Assembly: GCA_003167495.1 (NCBI GenBank)
Contig: PMSX01000137.1
Coordinates: 1 to 64,000 of the forward strand
Length of the DNA stretch: 64,000 nt
Origin: Bryobacterales bacterium
GTDB lineage: Bacteria; Acidobacteriota; Terriglobia; Bryobacterales; Bryobacteraceae
Direction of reading: 5' to 3'
In this document: positions 35,447 through 44,331 of the stretch, one piece after another
How positions within the stretch are numbered: the first letter of the stretch is position 1
Layout: each line of letters starts with the position of its first letter
Translations under genes and position numbers: made by a program
The notes under the pieces: model-generated
Databases searched by the model: none
What the model was told of the DNA's origin: nothing
The model's input: only the letters and a program-made list of their open reading frames with translations

Positions 35447-35448
35447 CC
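35437..35448. promoter_or_regulatory. Perfect 12-nt palindrome between DLH and mreB
   Basis: GGTTGTACAACC lies at the divergent junction of the hydrolase remnant and mreB. It is a candidate repressor site, and no regulator is adjacent. Confidence 0.35.
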
Positions 35449-35516
35449 ATCCGACTCGAGAAAATTTCTCTGGAACTTTGAGACTTGCCTGCCGATGAAT
35501 TCACTAGTTGAGTGAG

Positions 35517-36542
35517 ATGACTTACCGGTCTCTATTTCGCATGTTCTCTTCGGATTTGGCGATCGACCTTGGCACCGCCAACACGTTGGTCTACGTGGTG
35601 GGGAAGGGGATTGTTCTCAATGAACCTTCTATCGTTGCGGTAAACCGCAAAACCCGCGAAGTGCTGGGTTGCGGTACGGAAGCGAAGGAAATGATTGGTC
35701 GTACCCCGGCTAACGTCATTGCCGTTCGGCCCTTACGGGATGGTGTGATCGCGGATTTTGAGCTCGCCGAACAAATGCTCACGTATTTCATACGAAAAGC
35801 CAACAAGGGTCACAAGATGATGCATCCGCGCATTGCGATTGGCATTCCCAGCGATACGACGGAAGTGGAAAAGCGCGCCGTTTTGGAGTCAACCTATCGT
35901 GCTAAGGCGAGCGAAGTTCACTTGGTAGAGCAAGCCATGGTCGCTGCGCTCGGAGCCGGCCTGCCGGTGACAGAACCGGGTGGCAATATGGTCGTGGATA
36001 TCGGCGGTGGCACCACCGACATAGCCATCATCTCCTTATCGGGCATCGTCTATTCCCGTTCTTTGCGCATGGCAGGCAATCAAATGGACGAGGCGATCGC
36101 CGAACATGTCAAACGCAAGCACGGTTTATTGATCGGTGAGCGCACCGCCGAGAAGATCAAGACGGAGATCGGCTCGGCCTACCAAGATGGTTCGCCCCGG
36201 ACCATGGCTGTAAAGGGCCGCGATATGGTCTACGGCCTACCCAAAACCATCACTCTGGAAGACGATGAGATCCGCAGCGCCCTGGCCGATTGTGTGAATA
36301 CTATTGTGAGCGCTATTCGTGTCGCTTTGGAGCGCACACCGCCCGAACTATCCGGGGATATCAGCGAGCGCGGAATCATTTTGACCGGGGGCGGTTCGCT
36401 TCTCAAGAACCTGGACGAGCGGATTCGCTTTGAGACAGGCATGCCCGTGTTGGTGGCAAATGAGCCGCTGGCTTCGGTTGTGCTGGGTACGGGGAAAATG
36501 CTCGAAGACTTCAAACTGCTTCGCAAAATGTCGTTGAATTGA
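35517..36542 (+). CDS. mreB: Rod shape-determining actin homologue MreB
   Basis: A bacterial actin that organises lateral cell-wall synthesis on the inner face of the membrane. Phosphate loops and other actin motifs are clear: SSDLAIDLGTANTLVYV near the start, VVDIGGGTTDIAIISL in the middle, ILTGGGSLLKNLDERI late. Length is normal (341 residues from ATG 35517; GTG 35508 and ATG 35538 are possible starts). No mreC, mreD or rodA follows, so this is either a second MreB or a separated copy. Confidence 0.93.
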   Translation: MTYRSLFRMFSSDLAIDLGTANTLVYVVGKGIVLNEPSIVAVNRKTREVLGCGTEAKEMIGRTPANVIAVRPLRDGVIADFELAEQMLTYFIRKANKGHKMMHPRIAIGIPSDTTEVEKRAVLESTYRAKASEVHLVEQAMVAALGAGLPVTEPGGNMVVDIGGGTTDIAIISLSGIVYSRSLRMAGNQMDEAIAEHVKRKHGLLIGERTAEKIKTEIGSAYQDGSPRTMAVKGRDMVYGLPKTITLEDDEIRSALADCVNTIVSAIRVALERTPPELSGDISERGIILTGGGSLLKNLDERIRFETGMPVLVANEPLASVVLGTGKMLEDFKLLRKMSLN

Positions 36543-36581
36543 CTCATTTTGTGAATTGACTCATCTGGCATAATCGCAAAG

Positions 36582-37547
36582 GTGATCCCATCGCTGACGA
36601 TTGATCTAAGCCTCCCACCTCAAAAGCGCTGGAAGCTGAATAAGCTTCAGCGACGGCAAACCCTGGAACTGTTGGAAATCTACAGCGCTGATTGCGGCGT
36701 GGATGTGCAAGACCGTCAGGCGGTTGCCAACGCGGCGCAACACGTGATTCCTCCCGATTATTGGCTCGAGATGGAGTCGCTCGCCGGATTGCTGAACCTC
36801 CCTATCAGCGAGGTCGCCTTTGCAAACGTCTATTACGATTCGGTAAAAGTAACGCTGGCCAGGGTATTCGGCTGCAGCGCGTTTGCGGTGGAAAATGCCA
36901 CGGAAATCCTCCACGCGCGCAATCTCGATTGGTGGACGGTGAATGGAGCTTTGAACCGTTCGACGGTGATGGTTCGCTTTGTTGGAGGTCCGCAAGGCGA
37001 GTTTACTGTTATCGGCTGGCCTGGTTTTGCCGGAGCGTTCTCGGGCATCGCTCCAGGCCGTTTCGCCTTGACACTGAACGCCGTTCTGAGTCAAGAACCT
37101 CCGCAATTGGCCATGCCAGTGGAATTTCTTTTGCGTCAGGCGCTCGAACAGGAACCGACATTTGATGAGGCCCTTAGGCGCTTGCGCGAGACGCCGATTC
37201 CTTGCGATTGCCTTTTGCTGCTGACGGGAGCGAAACCTGGCGAATTGGTGGTGATCGAACGAACGCCGACCCGCTCGGCAGTGCGGCGCGCCCGCGACGG
37301 ATTCGTTTGCACAACGAACGATTATCAGTTGCTTGACGCGCAACTGAGCCTGGCGTCATCGCCGCTGCAAGCCTCTTGCTGTGGACGTTACCAGCGGACC
37401 GAATCGCCGCTTGCCGCCCATCGCCCGCAAACCGCCGAGGAATGCTTCCATTATTTGAACGATCAGGATGTTCGCATGAGCATCACCGTTCAGCAGATGG
37501 TTTTCTCTGTCGCCACTGGCCGCCACTGGGTCAGGCTTCCGAACTAA
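36582..37547 (+). CDS. Ntn-type C-N amide hydrolase, NAAA/C45-like
   Basis: Resembles acid ceramidase/N-acylethanolamine amidase and C45 acyltransferase proteins. The segment FGCSAFAVENATEILHARNLDW contains the Cys that would become the N-terminal nucleophile after self-cleavage, plus the conserved ARNLDW loop. FALTLNAVLS and CTTNDY are further family blocks. It has no signal peptide and starts at GTG 36582. The substrate is a fatty-acid or peptide amide at best guess. It lies 40 nt after mreB. Confidence 0.75.
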   Translation: MIPSLTIDLSLPPQKRWKLNKLQRRQTLELLEIYSADCGVDVQDRQAVANAAQHVIPPDYWLEMESLAGLLNLPISEVAFANVYYDSVKVTLARVFGCSAFAVENATEILHARNLDWWTVNGALNRSTVMVRFVGGPQGEFTVIGWPGFAGAFSGIAPGRFALTLNAVLSQEPPQLAMPVEFLLRQALEQEPTFDEALRRLRETPIPCDCLLLLTGAKPGELVVIERTPTRSAVRRARDGFVCTTNDYQLLDAQLSLASSPLQASCCGRYQRTESPLAAHRPQTAEECFHYLNDQDVRMSITVQQMVFSVATGRHWVRLPN

Positions 37548-37558
37548 GTGTTGCTTAC

Positions 37559-38026
37559 CTATCGCTCGGTGAATCTCCGCTTGCCGTCATGCTCATCCAC
37601 AAACTTTATTAGCGCCTCTGGCTTTACGCGCATTTCTACAAAAACGGCATCACCGCTGTCCACCGTGGCCACCAGCATTCGTACTCGCTTGCCGTCGGGC
37701 TGCATGTAAATATTGGTGGATTCACCGTTCTTAGATCGCACCCGTACAATTCGCTTCCAACCTTCGCCGTTAACCACTCCGTCCGCCACATTGGCGAAGT
37801 CCGTCTGCCGGCCATTTACATGCTCAAACACCGCCAGCCGAAACTCGCTTGTTCCCGCGGGATGCGCGGTTGCTACTACAAACCGCGCCAGGCCAAGAAA
37901 CGGAATCCGAGTCTGCTGCGCCCCGGTTTGCCGCGAAAACTCCCGCACCAACCCGTTAAAATCGCCTGCCGGCAAAATGGCTGGTAGCCAAATCGTCAGC
38001 AAGATCAAGCGTCGTAGAAGTTTCAT
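37559..38026 (-). CDS. DUF4252-like secreted protein (paralogue 1)
   Basis: 155 residues with a signal peptide (KLLRRLILLTIWLPAILPAG). The C-terminal half (GWKRIVRVRSKNGESTNIYM, then MLVATVDSGDAVFVEMRV) aligns by eye with the upstream paralogue at 38023-38625 (NWSRIVGVKSIKGENAEVYL, then GGIVVLDAEPKGLTIVHVDG), so the two arose by duplication. Last gene of the sigma-factor operon, overlapping the previous one by 4 nt. Role unknown. Confidence 0.65.
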   Translation of the reverse strand: MKLLRRLILLTIWLPAILPAGDFNGLVREFSRQTGAQQTRIPFLGLARFVVATAHPAGTSEFRLAVFEHVNGRQTDFANVADGVVNGEGWKRIVRVRSKNGESTNIYMQPDGKRVRMLVATVDSGDAVFVEMRVKPEALIKFVDEHDGKRRFTER

Positions 38027-38625
38027 AATCCCTTCTCCGACTGTTCATCGTCATCCTTGCCTTCCTTCGCTTGCGGTTTGCTGTCGTTTTTCGTCTTCTT
38101 CTTGGTCTTGCCTAATTCGGGGATCCCCATGTGCCCGCCCAAGCGGCTCAATTCTTCGGGGCTAATCGGGCCGTCTACATGCACGATGGTGAGTCCTTTC
38201 GGCTCGGCGTCGAGCACCACGATGCCGCCAATTTGATCACCATTCTTGAGCAGATAGACCTCCGCGTTCTCGCCCTTGATCGACTTCACGCCCACAATGC
38301 GCGACCAGTTCGGCCCTTTCAATTGCTCTCGCAGCGCTTGCACGTCGCCCATCGAATACTGGCCTTCTTTATCGAACTCAAAGCTGCGCACATAAATGCC
38401 CTTCAGCTTGCCAATCAATTTCTTGACCTGCGCTTCATCGGGATCGTCCTTCGAGAGGAATCCGCTGGCCAGTTGCAGCGTCGACTGATCGAGGGTCACA
38501 TCCACCGATTCGGTGGCGCGCTCGGCAAGCTTATCCAAATTGATGGGCAACTTGAAATCGTCGGCTGCCCAGACGGGGGCAACCGCGATGGCGATGATCG
38601 CCAGCTTTAAAAGAGACCGTTTCAT
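38023..38625 (-). CDS. DUF4252-family secreted protein (paralogue 2)
   Basis: 200 residues with a signal peptide (1-20, KRSLLKLAIIAIAVAPVWAA), a DUF4252-like central region (IYVRSFEFDKEGQYSMGDV, VYLLKNGDQIGGIVVLDAE) and a lysine-rich tail (KTKKKTKNDSKPQAKEGKDD). DUF4252 proteins often accompany ECF sigma factors. It overlaps both neighbours by 4 nt. Confidence 0.75.
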   Translation of the reverse strand: MKRSLLKLAIIAIAVAPVWAADDFKLPINLDKLAERATESVDVTLDQSTLQLASGFLSKDDPDEAQVKKLIGKLKGIYVRSFEFDKEGQYSMGDVQALREQLKGPNWSRIVGVKSIKGENAEVYLLKNGDQIGGIVVLDAEPKGLTIVHVDGPISPEELSRLGGHMGIPELGKTKKKTKNDSKPQAKEGKDDDEQSEKGL

Positions 38626-38957
38626 TGTTCTGACTGCTCGCTTTCTCTAACCCGCTGTTGTACTTCTTGCAATTTGGTCCCGGCAATTCGCATGGCCAAA
38701 AGCAGTTGCCGCTTGGCGGCCAAACCTTTCACTTCGCGCTCGTGCCGCTCGTAAACCGTTCCTCCAGCCAACGTCAGCAAGACCGCCGCCGTCGCCACGC
38801 CAAGCTGCCATGCCGGAGCCGGCCAAAGGTTTCGCCAAAAGCTGCTGCTCGTTTTCGCATCTTCTTCGGCGCAGCGCGCCAGCACACGCTCTGTAAAGTC
38901 GCTCGGCGGCTCTTGCCGTTGCAGTGCTTGTTTCAGTTCTTCTTCAAAAGGCGTCAT
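38622..38957 (-). CDS. Single-pass membrane protein, putative anti-sigma factor
   Basis: 111 residues: an N-terminal cytoplasmic part of about 45 residues (FEEELKQALQRQEPPSDFTERVLARC), one membrane helix (about 50-68, LGVATAAVLLTLAGG) and a helical outer part. It overlaps the sigma gene by 4 nt, the usual place of an anti-sigma factor. It lacks the zinc anti-sigma HxxxCxxC motif, so the assignment rests mainly on context. Confidence 0.6.
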   Translation of the reverse strand: MTPFEEELKQALQRQEPPSDFTERVLARCAEEDAKTSSSFWRNLWPAPAWQLGVATAAVLLTLAGGTVYERHEREVKGLAAKRQLLLAMRIAGTKLQEVQQRVRESEQSEQ

Positions 38958-39511
38958 TGTCCGTTTCCTTTCCCCAGGCGGCGGCTCACTTTCCCGCGCA
39001 ACAAGTACAAAGCCCGCGAAATTTGCGTTTTCACCGTGCTGACATTCATGCCTAGCACATTTGCGATCTCTTCCAACTCCATCTCTTCCTGATAGCGCAG
39101 CACAATCACGCTGCGCTGCTTTTCGGGCAGCGATGCCACCATCCGCTGCAGATACGATGACAGAAACGAGTCGTGCACTCGTTCCAGCACTGTCGGCTCA
39201 TCCGTTTCTTCCAAGCTTGTCTCGGCGTGCGCTTTGCGTTTGCGCGCCGCGTCTATAGCCCGGTGCGTTGCCACTTTACGCAGCCAGAAAATCAAGTGAG
39301 TCGGCGATTCAATCCGGCCCCAATTTTTGTGCAGCTGCAGGAACACATCTTGCGCCAGTTCATCGGCTACCACGCGATCACGCAGAAACTGCCAGGCGAT
39401 GCTGTAAACCATGGCTTTGTGCATCTCCACCGCGGTAGCAAACGCCGGAAGGGCTGCCTGGCCTTCTCGGGTTGCCGCTATGGATGTGGTCGCCGCCAGC
39501 AAAACCGCCAT
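38954..39511 (-). CDS. ECF-type RNA polymerase sigma factor
   Basis: Region 2 is at about residues 30-90 (MVYSIAWQFLRDRVVADELAQDVFLQLHKNW, then FWLRKVATHRAIDAARKRK) and region 4 at about 120-175 (LPEKQRSVIVLRYQEEMELEEIANVLGMNVSTVKTQISRAL). AAAGGA precedes the ATG. It heads a four-gene operon with a membrane partner and two secreted DUF4252-type proteins, each overlapping by 4 nt. The signal is probably an envelope stress, sensed through the membrane partner. Confidence 0.9.
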   Translation of the reverse strand: MAVLLAATTSIAATREGQAALPAFATAVEMHKAMVYSIAWQFLRDRVVADELAQDVFLQLHKNWGRIESPTHLIFWLRKVATHRAIDAARKRKAHAETSLEETDEPTVLERVHDSFLSSYLQRMVASLPEKQRSVIVLRYQEEMELEEIANVLGMNVSTVKTQISRALYLLRGKVSRRLGKGNGQ

Positions 39512-39591
39512 TGAATCCTTTCACCTGCTAGATACGAAGAAAAGGTGGCTGACGACTCAAAAAATTACTCTAGATGCTGCGATCGGCGCGG

Positions 39592-40125
39592 CTAGGCCAC
39601 CGCCGCAGCCGCCACATACTCACTCTGCACCATTCCACTCGGATACGTTCGAGTGGCTACATGCTTGAGCCAGATGTCGTGCGCCAGGCCCCCGAACAGC
39701 GGAAACCCACTCCCCAGGAGCACCGGTATCTGCGTAATGATCAACCGCTGGATTAATCCTGCCCGCAAGAAGCCTTGAATCGTCACCCCGCCATCGATAT
39801 AAAGATGGTTAAACCCTCGCTCCGCCAGCCGCGCCATGATCTCTTGCGGAGTGCCACACAGCAAATCGCAAACCGCCTCTTGCGGCACTTTCAATTCATT
39901 CATGGTCGTACTAAGAACCACCACCGGCTTCGCTCCGTACGGCCACGCATCGAACGCCAGCACCGTCTCCAGCGTCTTGCGGCCGATCACAATGGCATCC
40001 ACCGTCGCCATGAATTCGTCGTAGCCGTGCGGCTCGCCCCCGTCGGCCGGCAGCCAATCCAAACCACCGTCCAGCCGCGCAATGTAGCCGTCAAGGCTTG
40101 TCGCAATGAACACCGATGCCTTCAT
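39592..40125 (-). CDS. Dihydrofolate reductase/RibD-C family reductase
   Basis: A DHFR-like NADPH-binding fold of 177 residues: KASVFIATSLDGYIAR at the start, VIGRKTLETVLAF, LYIDGGVTIQGFLRAGLIQRLIITQIPVLLGSGFPLF at the end. This is the YyaP/YwjB-type group whose substrate is usually unknown. It is not a housekeeping folate enzyme on length or motifs. It stands 80 nt from the sigma operon start and 38 nt after the GMC gene. Confidence 0.85.
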   Translation of the reverse strand: MKASVFIATSLDGYIARLDGGLDWLPADGGEPHGYDEFMATVDAIVIGRKTLETVLAFDAWPYGAKPVVVLSTTMNELKVPQEAVCDLLCGTPQEIMARLAERGFNHLYIDGGVTIQGFLRAGLIQRLIITQIPVLLGSGFPLFGGLAHDIWLKHVATRTYPSGMVQSEYVAAAAVA

Positions 40126-40162
40126 GTTCCGTCAGTTATAGCAGGACGAAGCGGCACGCTTG

Positions 40163-41806
40163 TCAGAGTTCGCCCTTTTGGGCCGCGTTGGCGGCTGTTT
40201 CCGCAGCACGATAAGCAAGGGCTTGAATCGTGGCCGTTGGCTGCTGCCGCGCGCTGGTGACAAAGCTGCTGCCGTCTACGATAAACAGGTTGCGAACATC
40301 ATGTGCCCGGTTGAAGCGGTTGACCACGGATCGCGCCGGATCGTTCCCCATTCGCATAGTGCCCATCAGATGACGGCTGACTCCAATGTCGTCTAGCGGA
40401 TAACGCCAGATTTGCGTCGCCCCCGCGGCTTCTAGTATCTCCACCTGGCGTTGCTGGATCCAAGCAAGATTCTTCATGTCGTCGGGGTGCAGCTGGAACG
40501 TGATCCGCGGCGCGGGCAAGCCCCAGGCGTCTTTCACTGCCGGATCGAGATCCACCGTGTTCGATTCCACCGGCAGCGACGTCGCGTGCGCCAGCGTCGA
40601 GAACGTATGCGTAAAGTACCGGCCCAGCATCTTTTTGTACTCGCCGCCCCACTTCGGCGCGTCCGGTGGTAGCCCATCCAACCCGAAACTAATGGGAAAC
40701 CAATCGAACCGGGCGTCAATCCCGGCCCCACCGTAGAAGCCGCGCTTGGGGTCGGCCGCATAGTAATCGTGAATCAGCCGCGAAACCTGCACGCTTTTGT
40801 ATTCGTTCAAAGGATGATCGAAGAGCCCGCTCACCAGCCCCCCAAGGTCCCACATGAAGTTCTTCCCTACCAGCCCACTTGAATTTGCCAACCCGTTTCG
40901 AAAACGTTTCGAGGCCGACATCAACAGCAGCTTTGCCGATTCGACGCCATTCGCGGAAAGCACCACCGCGCGCGACCGTTGGAACACTTCGCGGCGTTCG
41001 GAATCGAAGTAGACCGCGCCAGTGACCCGTCCCGCATTATCGCTTTGAATACGACGCACATAAGCGCCAGAACGAATTTCACAACGTCCGGTCTTTTCGG
41101 CCATCGGAATCACCGAGGCCAGCGCGCTCGATTTGGCCCGCATCTCGCAACCGAAGGTTTCGCACCATCCACAATGGGTGCAAGCCGAGCGGCCGCGATA
41201 GGGTTGCGAGAGAACCGCCAGCGGCGCGGGAAACGGATGCAGACCCAACTTCTCTGCCGCTCGCTCAAACAGCACGCCGGAAGACTTTACCGGCAGCGGA
41301 GGCAGCGGATAGGGCTTCGAACGCGGCCCCTCGAATGGATTCGCCCCGGCGAGTCCGGAGATCCCAAGCTCCCATTCCGCCTTGGTGTAATACGGCTCCA
41401 GTTCATCGTAGGTGATGGGCCAGTCGGCAAAACTGCTGCCGGGAACCTCGCCAAAGATACTGCGCTCGCGGAAATCGTCGGGATGCAATCGCCAGTAGTT
41501 GGCGGTGAAGTGCACGCTCCCGCCTCCCACCAGTCGTCCGTAGTTATACCTTTGTTCGACCTTGGCTGCTTCAGATGCTTTGGTCCGAAAAGTATTGGGT
41601 TGCAGTTGCGGATCGTTGGCAATGACGTTTTGATAGGCGACGCGCAGTTCGTCGTGCGAGAAATCCTTTTCTTTCACATAGGCGCCTCGCTCCAGCACTA
41701 CCACCGAAAAGCCGGCCGTAGAAAGTTCCTTCGCAACCACACCGCCTGCAGCTCCCGAGCCGATCACCACGAAGTCCACTACATCCGAAGGTTGATAGCG
41801 AATCAT
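40163..41806 (-). CDS. GMC-family FAD oxidoreductase (gluconate dehydrogenase large subunit-like)
   Basis: A periplasm-facing or cytoplasmic flavoenzyme oxidising sugars or sugar acids. The FAD fold VVDFVVIGSGAAGGVVAKEL is at the start. CTHCGWCETFGCEMRAK is a cysteine-rich loop typical of the gluconate 2-dehydrogenase large-subunit branch. LMGTMRMGNDPARSVVN and the C-terminal FIVDGSSF complete the GMC pattern. ATG 41806 overlaps the stop of the small-subunit gene as ATGA and is preceded by GGAG. 547 residues. Confidence 0.9.
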   Translation of the reverse strand: MIRYQPSDVVDFVVIGSGAAGGVVAKELSTAGFSVVVLERGAYVKEKDFSHDELRVAYQNVIANDPQLQPNTFRTKASEAAKVEQRYNYGRLVGGGSVHFTANYWRLHPDDFRERSIFGEVPGSSFADWPITYDELEPYYTKAEWELGISGLAGANPFEGPRSKPYPLPPLPVKSSGVLFERAAEKLGLHPFPAPLAVLSQPYRGRSACTHCGWCETFGCEMRAKSSALASVIPMAEKTGRCEIRSGAYVRRIQSDNAGRVTGAVYFDSERREVFQRSRAVVLSANGVESAKLLLMSASKRFRNGLANSSGLVGKNFMWDLGGLVSGLFDHPLNEYKSVQVSRLIHDYYAADPKRGFYGGAGIDARFDWFPISFGLDGLPPDAPKWGGEYKKMLGRYFTHTFSTLAHATSLPVESNTVDLDPAVKDAWGLPAPRITFQLHPDDMKNLAWIQQRQVEILEAAGATQIWRYPLDDIGVSRHLMGTMRMGNDPARSVVNRFNRAHDVRNLFIVDGSSFVTSARQQPTATIQALAYRAAETAANAAQKGEL

Positions 41807-42339
41807 TTCGCTTCTCCGTCGTAGAAACCGAATGGCGGTCGGAAAGCCATCCTGTGCTCCAGCCCGATGTGAGCCCAGCCCACCATCCCCTGGTTTCCTC
41901 CCCACTCCGGCGTGGCAAGAAATCCCATAATCGTGTGCGTGCGCAGCAGCGCGAAAAACTCGCTCTGTTCGATGCGCTTGAGCAATGCGATGGCTTGTGA
42001 GCTTTCGAGTCCGGCAATCGTTTGTGACTGCGGAAAAAGTTCTACCCGTTCCTTCTGCGCCGCGGCGAGACCGTCGCGGTAGAGCTCACGCTTCTCCCGG
42101 TCGAATGTCTCCAGGGCGCGGTCGATAAAGTGAATGCACCCGGCTTCCTTCGCTCCCGGCGTTCCATCGGAAGGAATGATCTGCGCCGCCAGTGCCTCTA
42201 TTTCAGGTGCGTCCGCAGCGCTCAGATAGCGGAAGGCCGCGTTCGAAGATTTGGCAGACTCGGCGTGCTGCTGCGCCTTCGCAATGTCTGAAAGCGTCGC
42301 AGCGCTGAGTGTGCTGAGCAGTAGTGAGCGGCGAGTCAT
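41803..42339 (-). CDS. Gluconate 2-dehydrogenase subunit 3 family protein, Tat-like leader
   Basis: The small subunit that usually carries the Tat signal (TRRSLLLSTLSAATLSDIAKAQ) and escorts the leaderless GMC subunit across the membrane. Family features are LAAQIIPSDGTPGAKEAGCIHFIDRAL and the C-terminal GNQGMVGWAHIG. The cytochrome subunit of the classical three-part enzyme is not adjacent. Coupled to the GMC gene by a 4-nt overlap. Confidence 0.88.
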   Translation of the reverse strand: MTRRSLLLSTLSAATLSDIAKAQQHAESAKSSNAAFRYLSAADAPEIEALAAQIIPSDGTPGAKEAGCIHFIDRALETFDREKRELYRDGLAAAQKERVELFPQSQTIAGLESSQAIALLKRIEQSEFFALLRTHTIMGFLATPEWGGNQGMVGWAHIGLEHRMAFRPPFGFYDGEAK

Positions 42340-42535
42340 GGGATGTTTCCCTAAAGCTTACTATGGTTCAGCAACCCAGAGTCCGCAGCGCGTGGGCGCG
42401 ACGCGCTGTGGGACGAAACCTCCCATTCTTAGGCATGGCCACCATTGGCATTCTGTTCCGGCGTAACTCCTTTCAGATGTTTGAGCATTGCCAAGTTCTG
42501 GATGAAGGCGCATCGTTCCACTAATCCGTCAACGA

Positions 42536-42572
42536 CGATCCGCAAAAGTCACGGAAGGATGGCCGGCAATCC
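42536..42572. repeat. Degenerate intergenic repeat, copy 1
   Basis: CGATCCGCAAAA followed by GGAAGGATGGCCGGCAAT. Related copies occur at 49544-49561 (second half) and 50244-50280 (both halves). It lies in the 259-nt gap 42340-42598, in which I see no gene, only short unconserved frames. Confidence 0.4.
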
Positions 42573-42598
42573 AGGCACGATCCGGGGCCGCTCTCCCG

Positions 42599-44074
42599 CT
42601 AAGCCCAGGCCTTAATCTTTCGCCAGAACTCAGGCCAAGGTTCCCGGACTCCTCGACAGACCCACAGGTACTTGTGATAGTCGGTCTCTTCGTTGGCGAC
42701 ACCGAAGCGGTTGGAGATCGTCCCCTTCGATTCGCAGCTTGCGAAGTTGGCCTTCACGAAATCCGGGGACAGACCGACGACAATCAGCGTTTGGGGCGGT
42801 GAGTCGCCATAGCCTCGCAGCCAGAACGAGTTCACGCGGCTCAGGGCGGGAGGCAAGCCGTGCGCGGGCCCGTAGAGATCGATCGCGCCCGCTTCACCGT
42901 AGTTGCCCGTGAGGATGCCCGCGCTCGCGCGCTCCTCCGCGGGCAGAGAGTCGTGGATACTGGCAACCTCATCGACCAACTCCTGCCAGCCGATCTCCTC
43001 ACGCAGGTCGCCATTCACCCTGATCAACGCTTCAAACCAGCGCGAGCCTATCGGCGCTGCGGGAAGGACGAAGGCGATTCCCAGACCCAGCGCCGCCGCG
43101 AGCCCGGCCCAGTTCAGGCCTCGCGCCCAGCGCGGCCACTTACTCGCTGAGACTGCGCCGGCGGCCAGCAACATCGGGTACAGCGGAGCCGTGTAGTATG
43201 CCCGGGCCCGCGCAGTGGCGAAGAAGATCAGAGCGGCCACGAAGGCCCACCCCAGCGCGCGGTAACGCTCGCCCTCCGGCTTTCGAAAGTAGAAGAGCAG
43301 ACCAGCGATCCATAGAGGAAGCGTGAAGGGATGCGCGGGCACCACAAGTTGCTTCCACAAGAATCCATCGGTGCGGCCGATCCGAATATCCCTCGCGTGA
43401 ATGGTGCGGAGAAAATCGAGCGAGATGAACCCGTGGCTGGCCTGCCAGATCAGATTCGGCAGAATAATGACCAAGGTCACCGCGGCACCGGCCAGGAGCG
43501 ACCGGCTCATCAGAAACCTTCGCGCCGGCGTGAGGAGAAATCCCACGGCCAGGCCCGCCACTAACCACGCGATGGTGTAGCGGGTCATTAGGCCCAACCC
43601 AATCGCCGCTCCGATGGCGAGCCACCAACGGGGATTGCCTGAATTCAGCAGCCGGATCACGAAATAGACCGTGACCACAGCCCACAGGAAGTCGAAGGAC
43701 ACGTACTGAAACAGATGCCCCGCCGACATCGACACCGGCGACACGGCGACCGCCAGCGCCGTGACGATCTGGGCCCAACGTCCGCCGCCGAGCTCGCGCG
43801 CCATCAAGCCAGCGACCACCATGGCGATGCACTGGGCCAGTGCCGTAAAGAATCGCACGGCGACCGGCGCGGAACCGAACAGCTCCAGGGCGAGGCGCGC
43901 CACCAACGGCGCAAGAGGAGGGTAAGCGACGTATCCCCAAGCCAGGTGCCGTGCGTCGTCGAGGGTCGCCAGCTCATCGCGATGGAAGCCGTACTGCCCA
44001 TTGGTAAGTGTGTGCAGCAGGAGGCGGAAAGCGGCCAAAGCAAGCAAAGTTCGCAGGGCCGAGGCCGGTCTCAT
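42599..44074 (-). CDS. GT39/ArnT-like membrane glycosyltransferase
   Basis: About 491 residues with roughly eleven membrane helices. The first periplasmic loop has YGFHRDELATLDDARHLAWGYVAYPPL, with the acidic residues of dolichyl/undecaprenyl-phosphate-mannose type GT-C enzymes, and DLYGPAHGLPPA lies in the C-terminal soluble part. It probably transfers a sugar from a lipid carrier. ATG 44074 is preferred to the upstream 44122. By eye the gene is more GC-rich than most of the window. Confidence 0.85.
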   Translation of the reverse strand: MRPASALRTLLALAAFRLLLHTLTNGQYGFHRDELATLDDARHLAWGYVAYPPLAPLVARLALELFGSAPVAVRFFTALAQCIAMVVAGLMARELGGGRWAQIVTALAVAVSPVSMSAGHLFQYVSFDFLWAVVTVYFVIRLLNSGNPRWWLAIGAAIGLGLMTRYTIAWLVAGLAVGFLLTPARRFLMSRSLLAGAAVTLVIILPNLIWQASHGFISLDFLRTIHARDIRIGRTDGFLWKQLVVPAHPFTLPLWIAGLLFYFRKPEGERYRALGWAFVAALIFFATARARAYYTAPLYPMLLAAGAVSASKWPRWARGLNWAGLAAALGLGIAFVLPAAPIGSRWFEALIRVNGDLREEIGWQELVDEVASIHDSLPAEERASAGILTGNYGEAGAIDLYGPAHGLPPALSRVNSFWLRGYGDSPPQTLIVVGLSPDFVKANFASCESKGTISNRFGVANEETDYHKYLWVCRGVREPWPEFWRKIKAWA

Positions 44075-44331
44075 TCGGCCTATTCTACGCTTTGCGACCG
44101 ATAGTGCCTGGATGACGCCCATCCGGACAATACTTTGTCAAATTCGGGTGGGCGAGCGTGGATTCAGGGTCCGTAAAAGACGTGCTAATGCGATGGTCCG
44201 CTGCGGAGTCGCATGGGGATAAAACGTCGCACTTGAAACCAGCTTCCATCTGCGCGGGGGCGCCTTGTCGCGTGGCGATGCCATCTGTCATATACTATCC
44301 AAAACTGCGCTGTGGCCGGGACGGGAACAGT

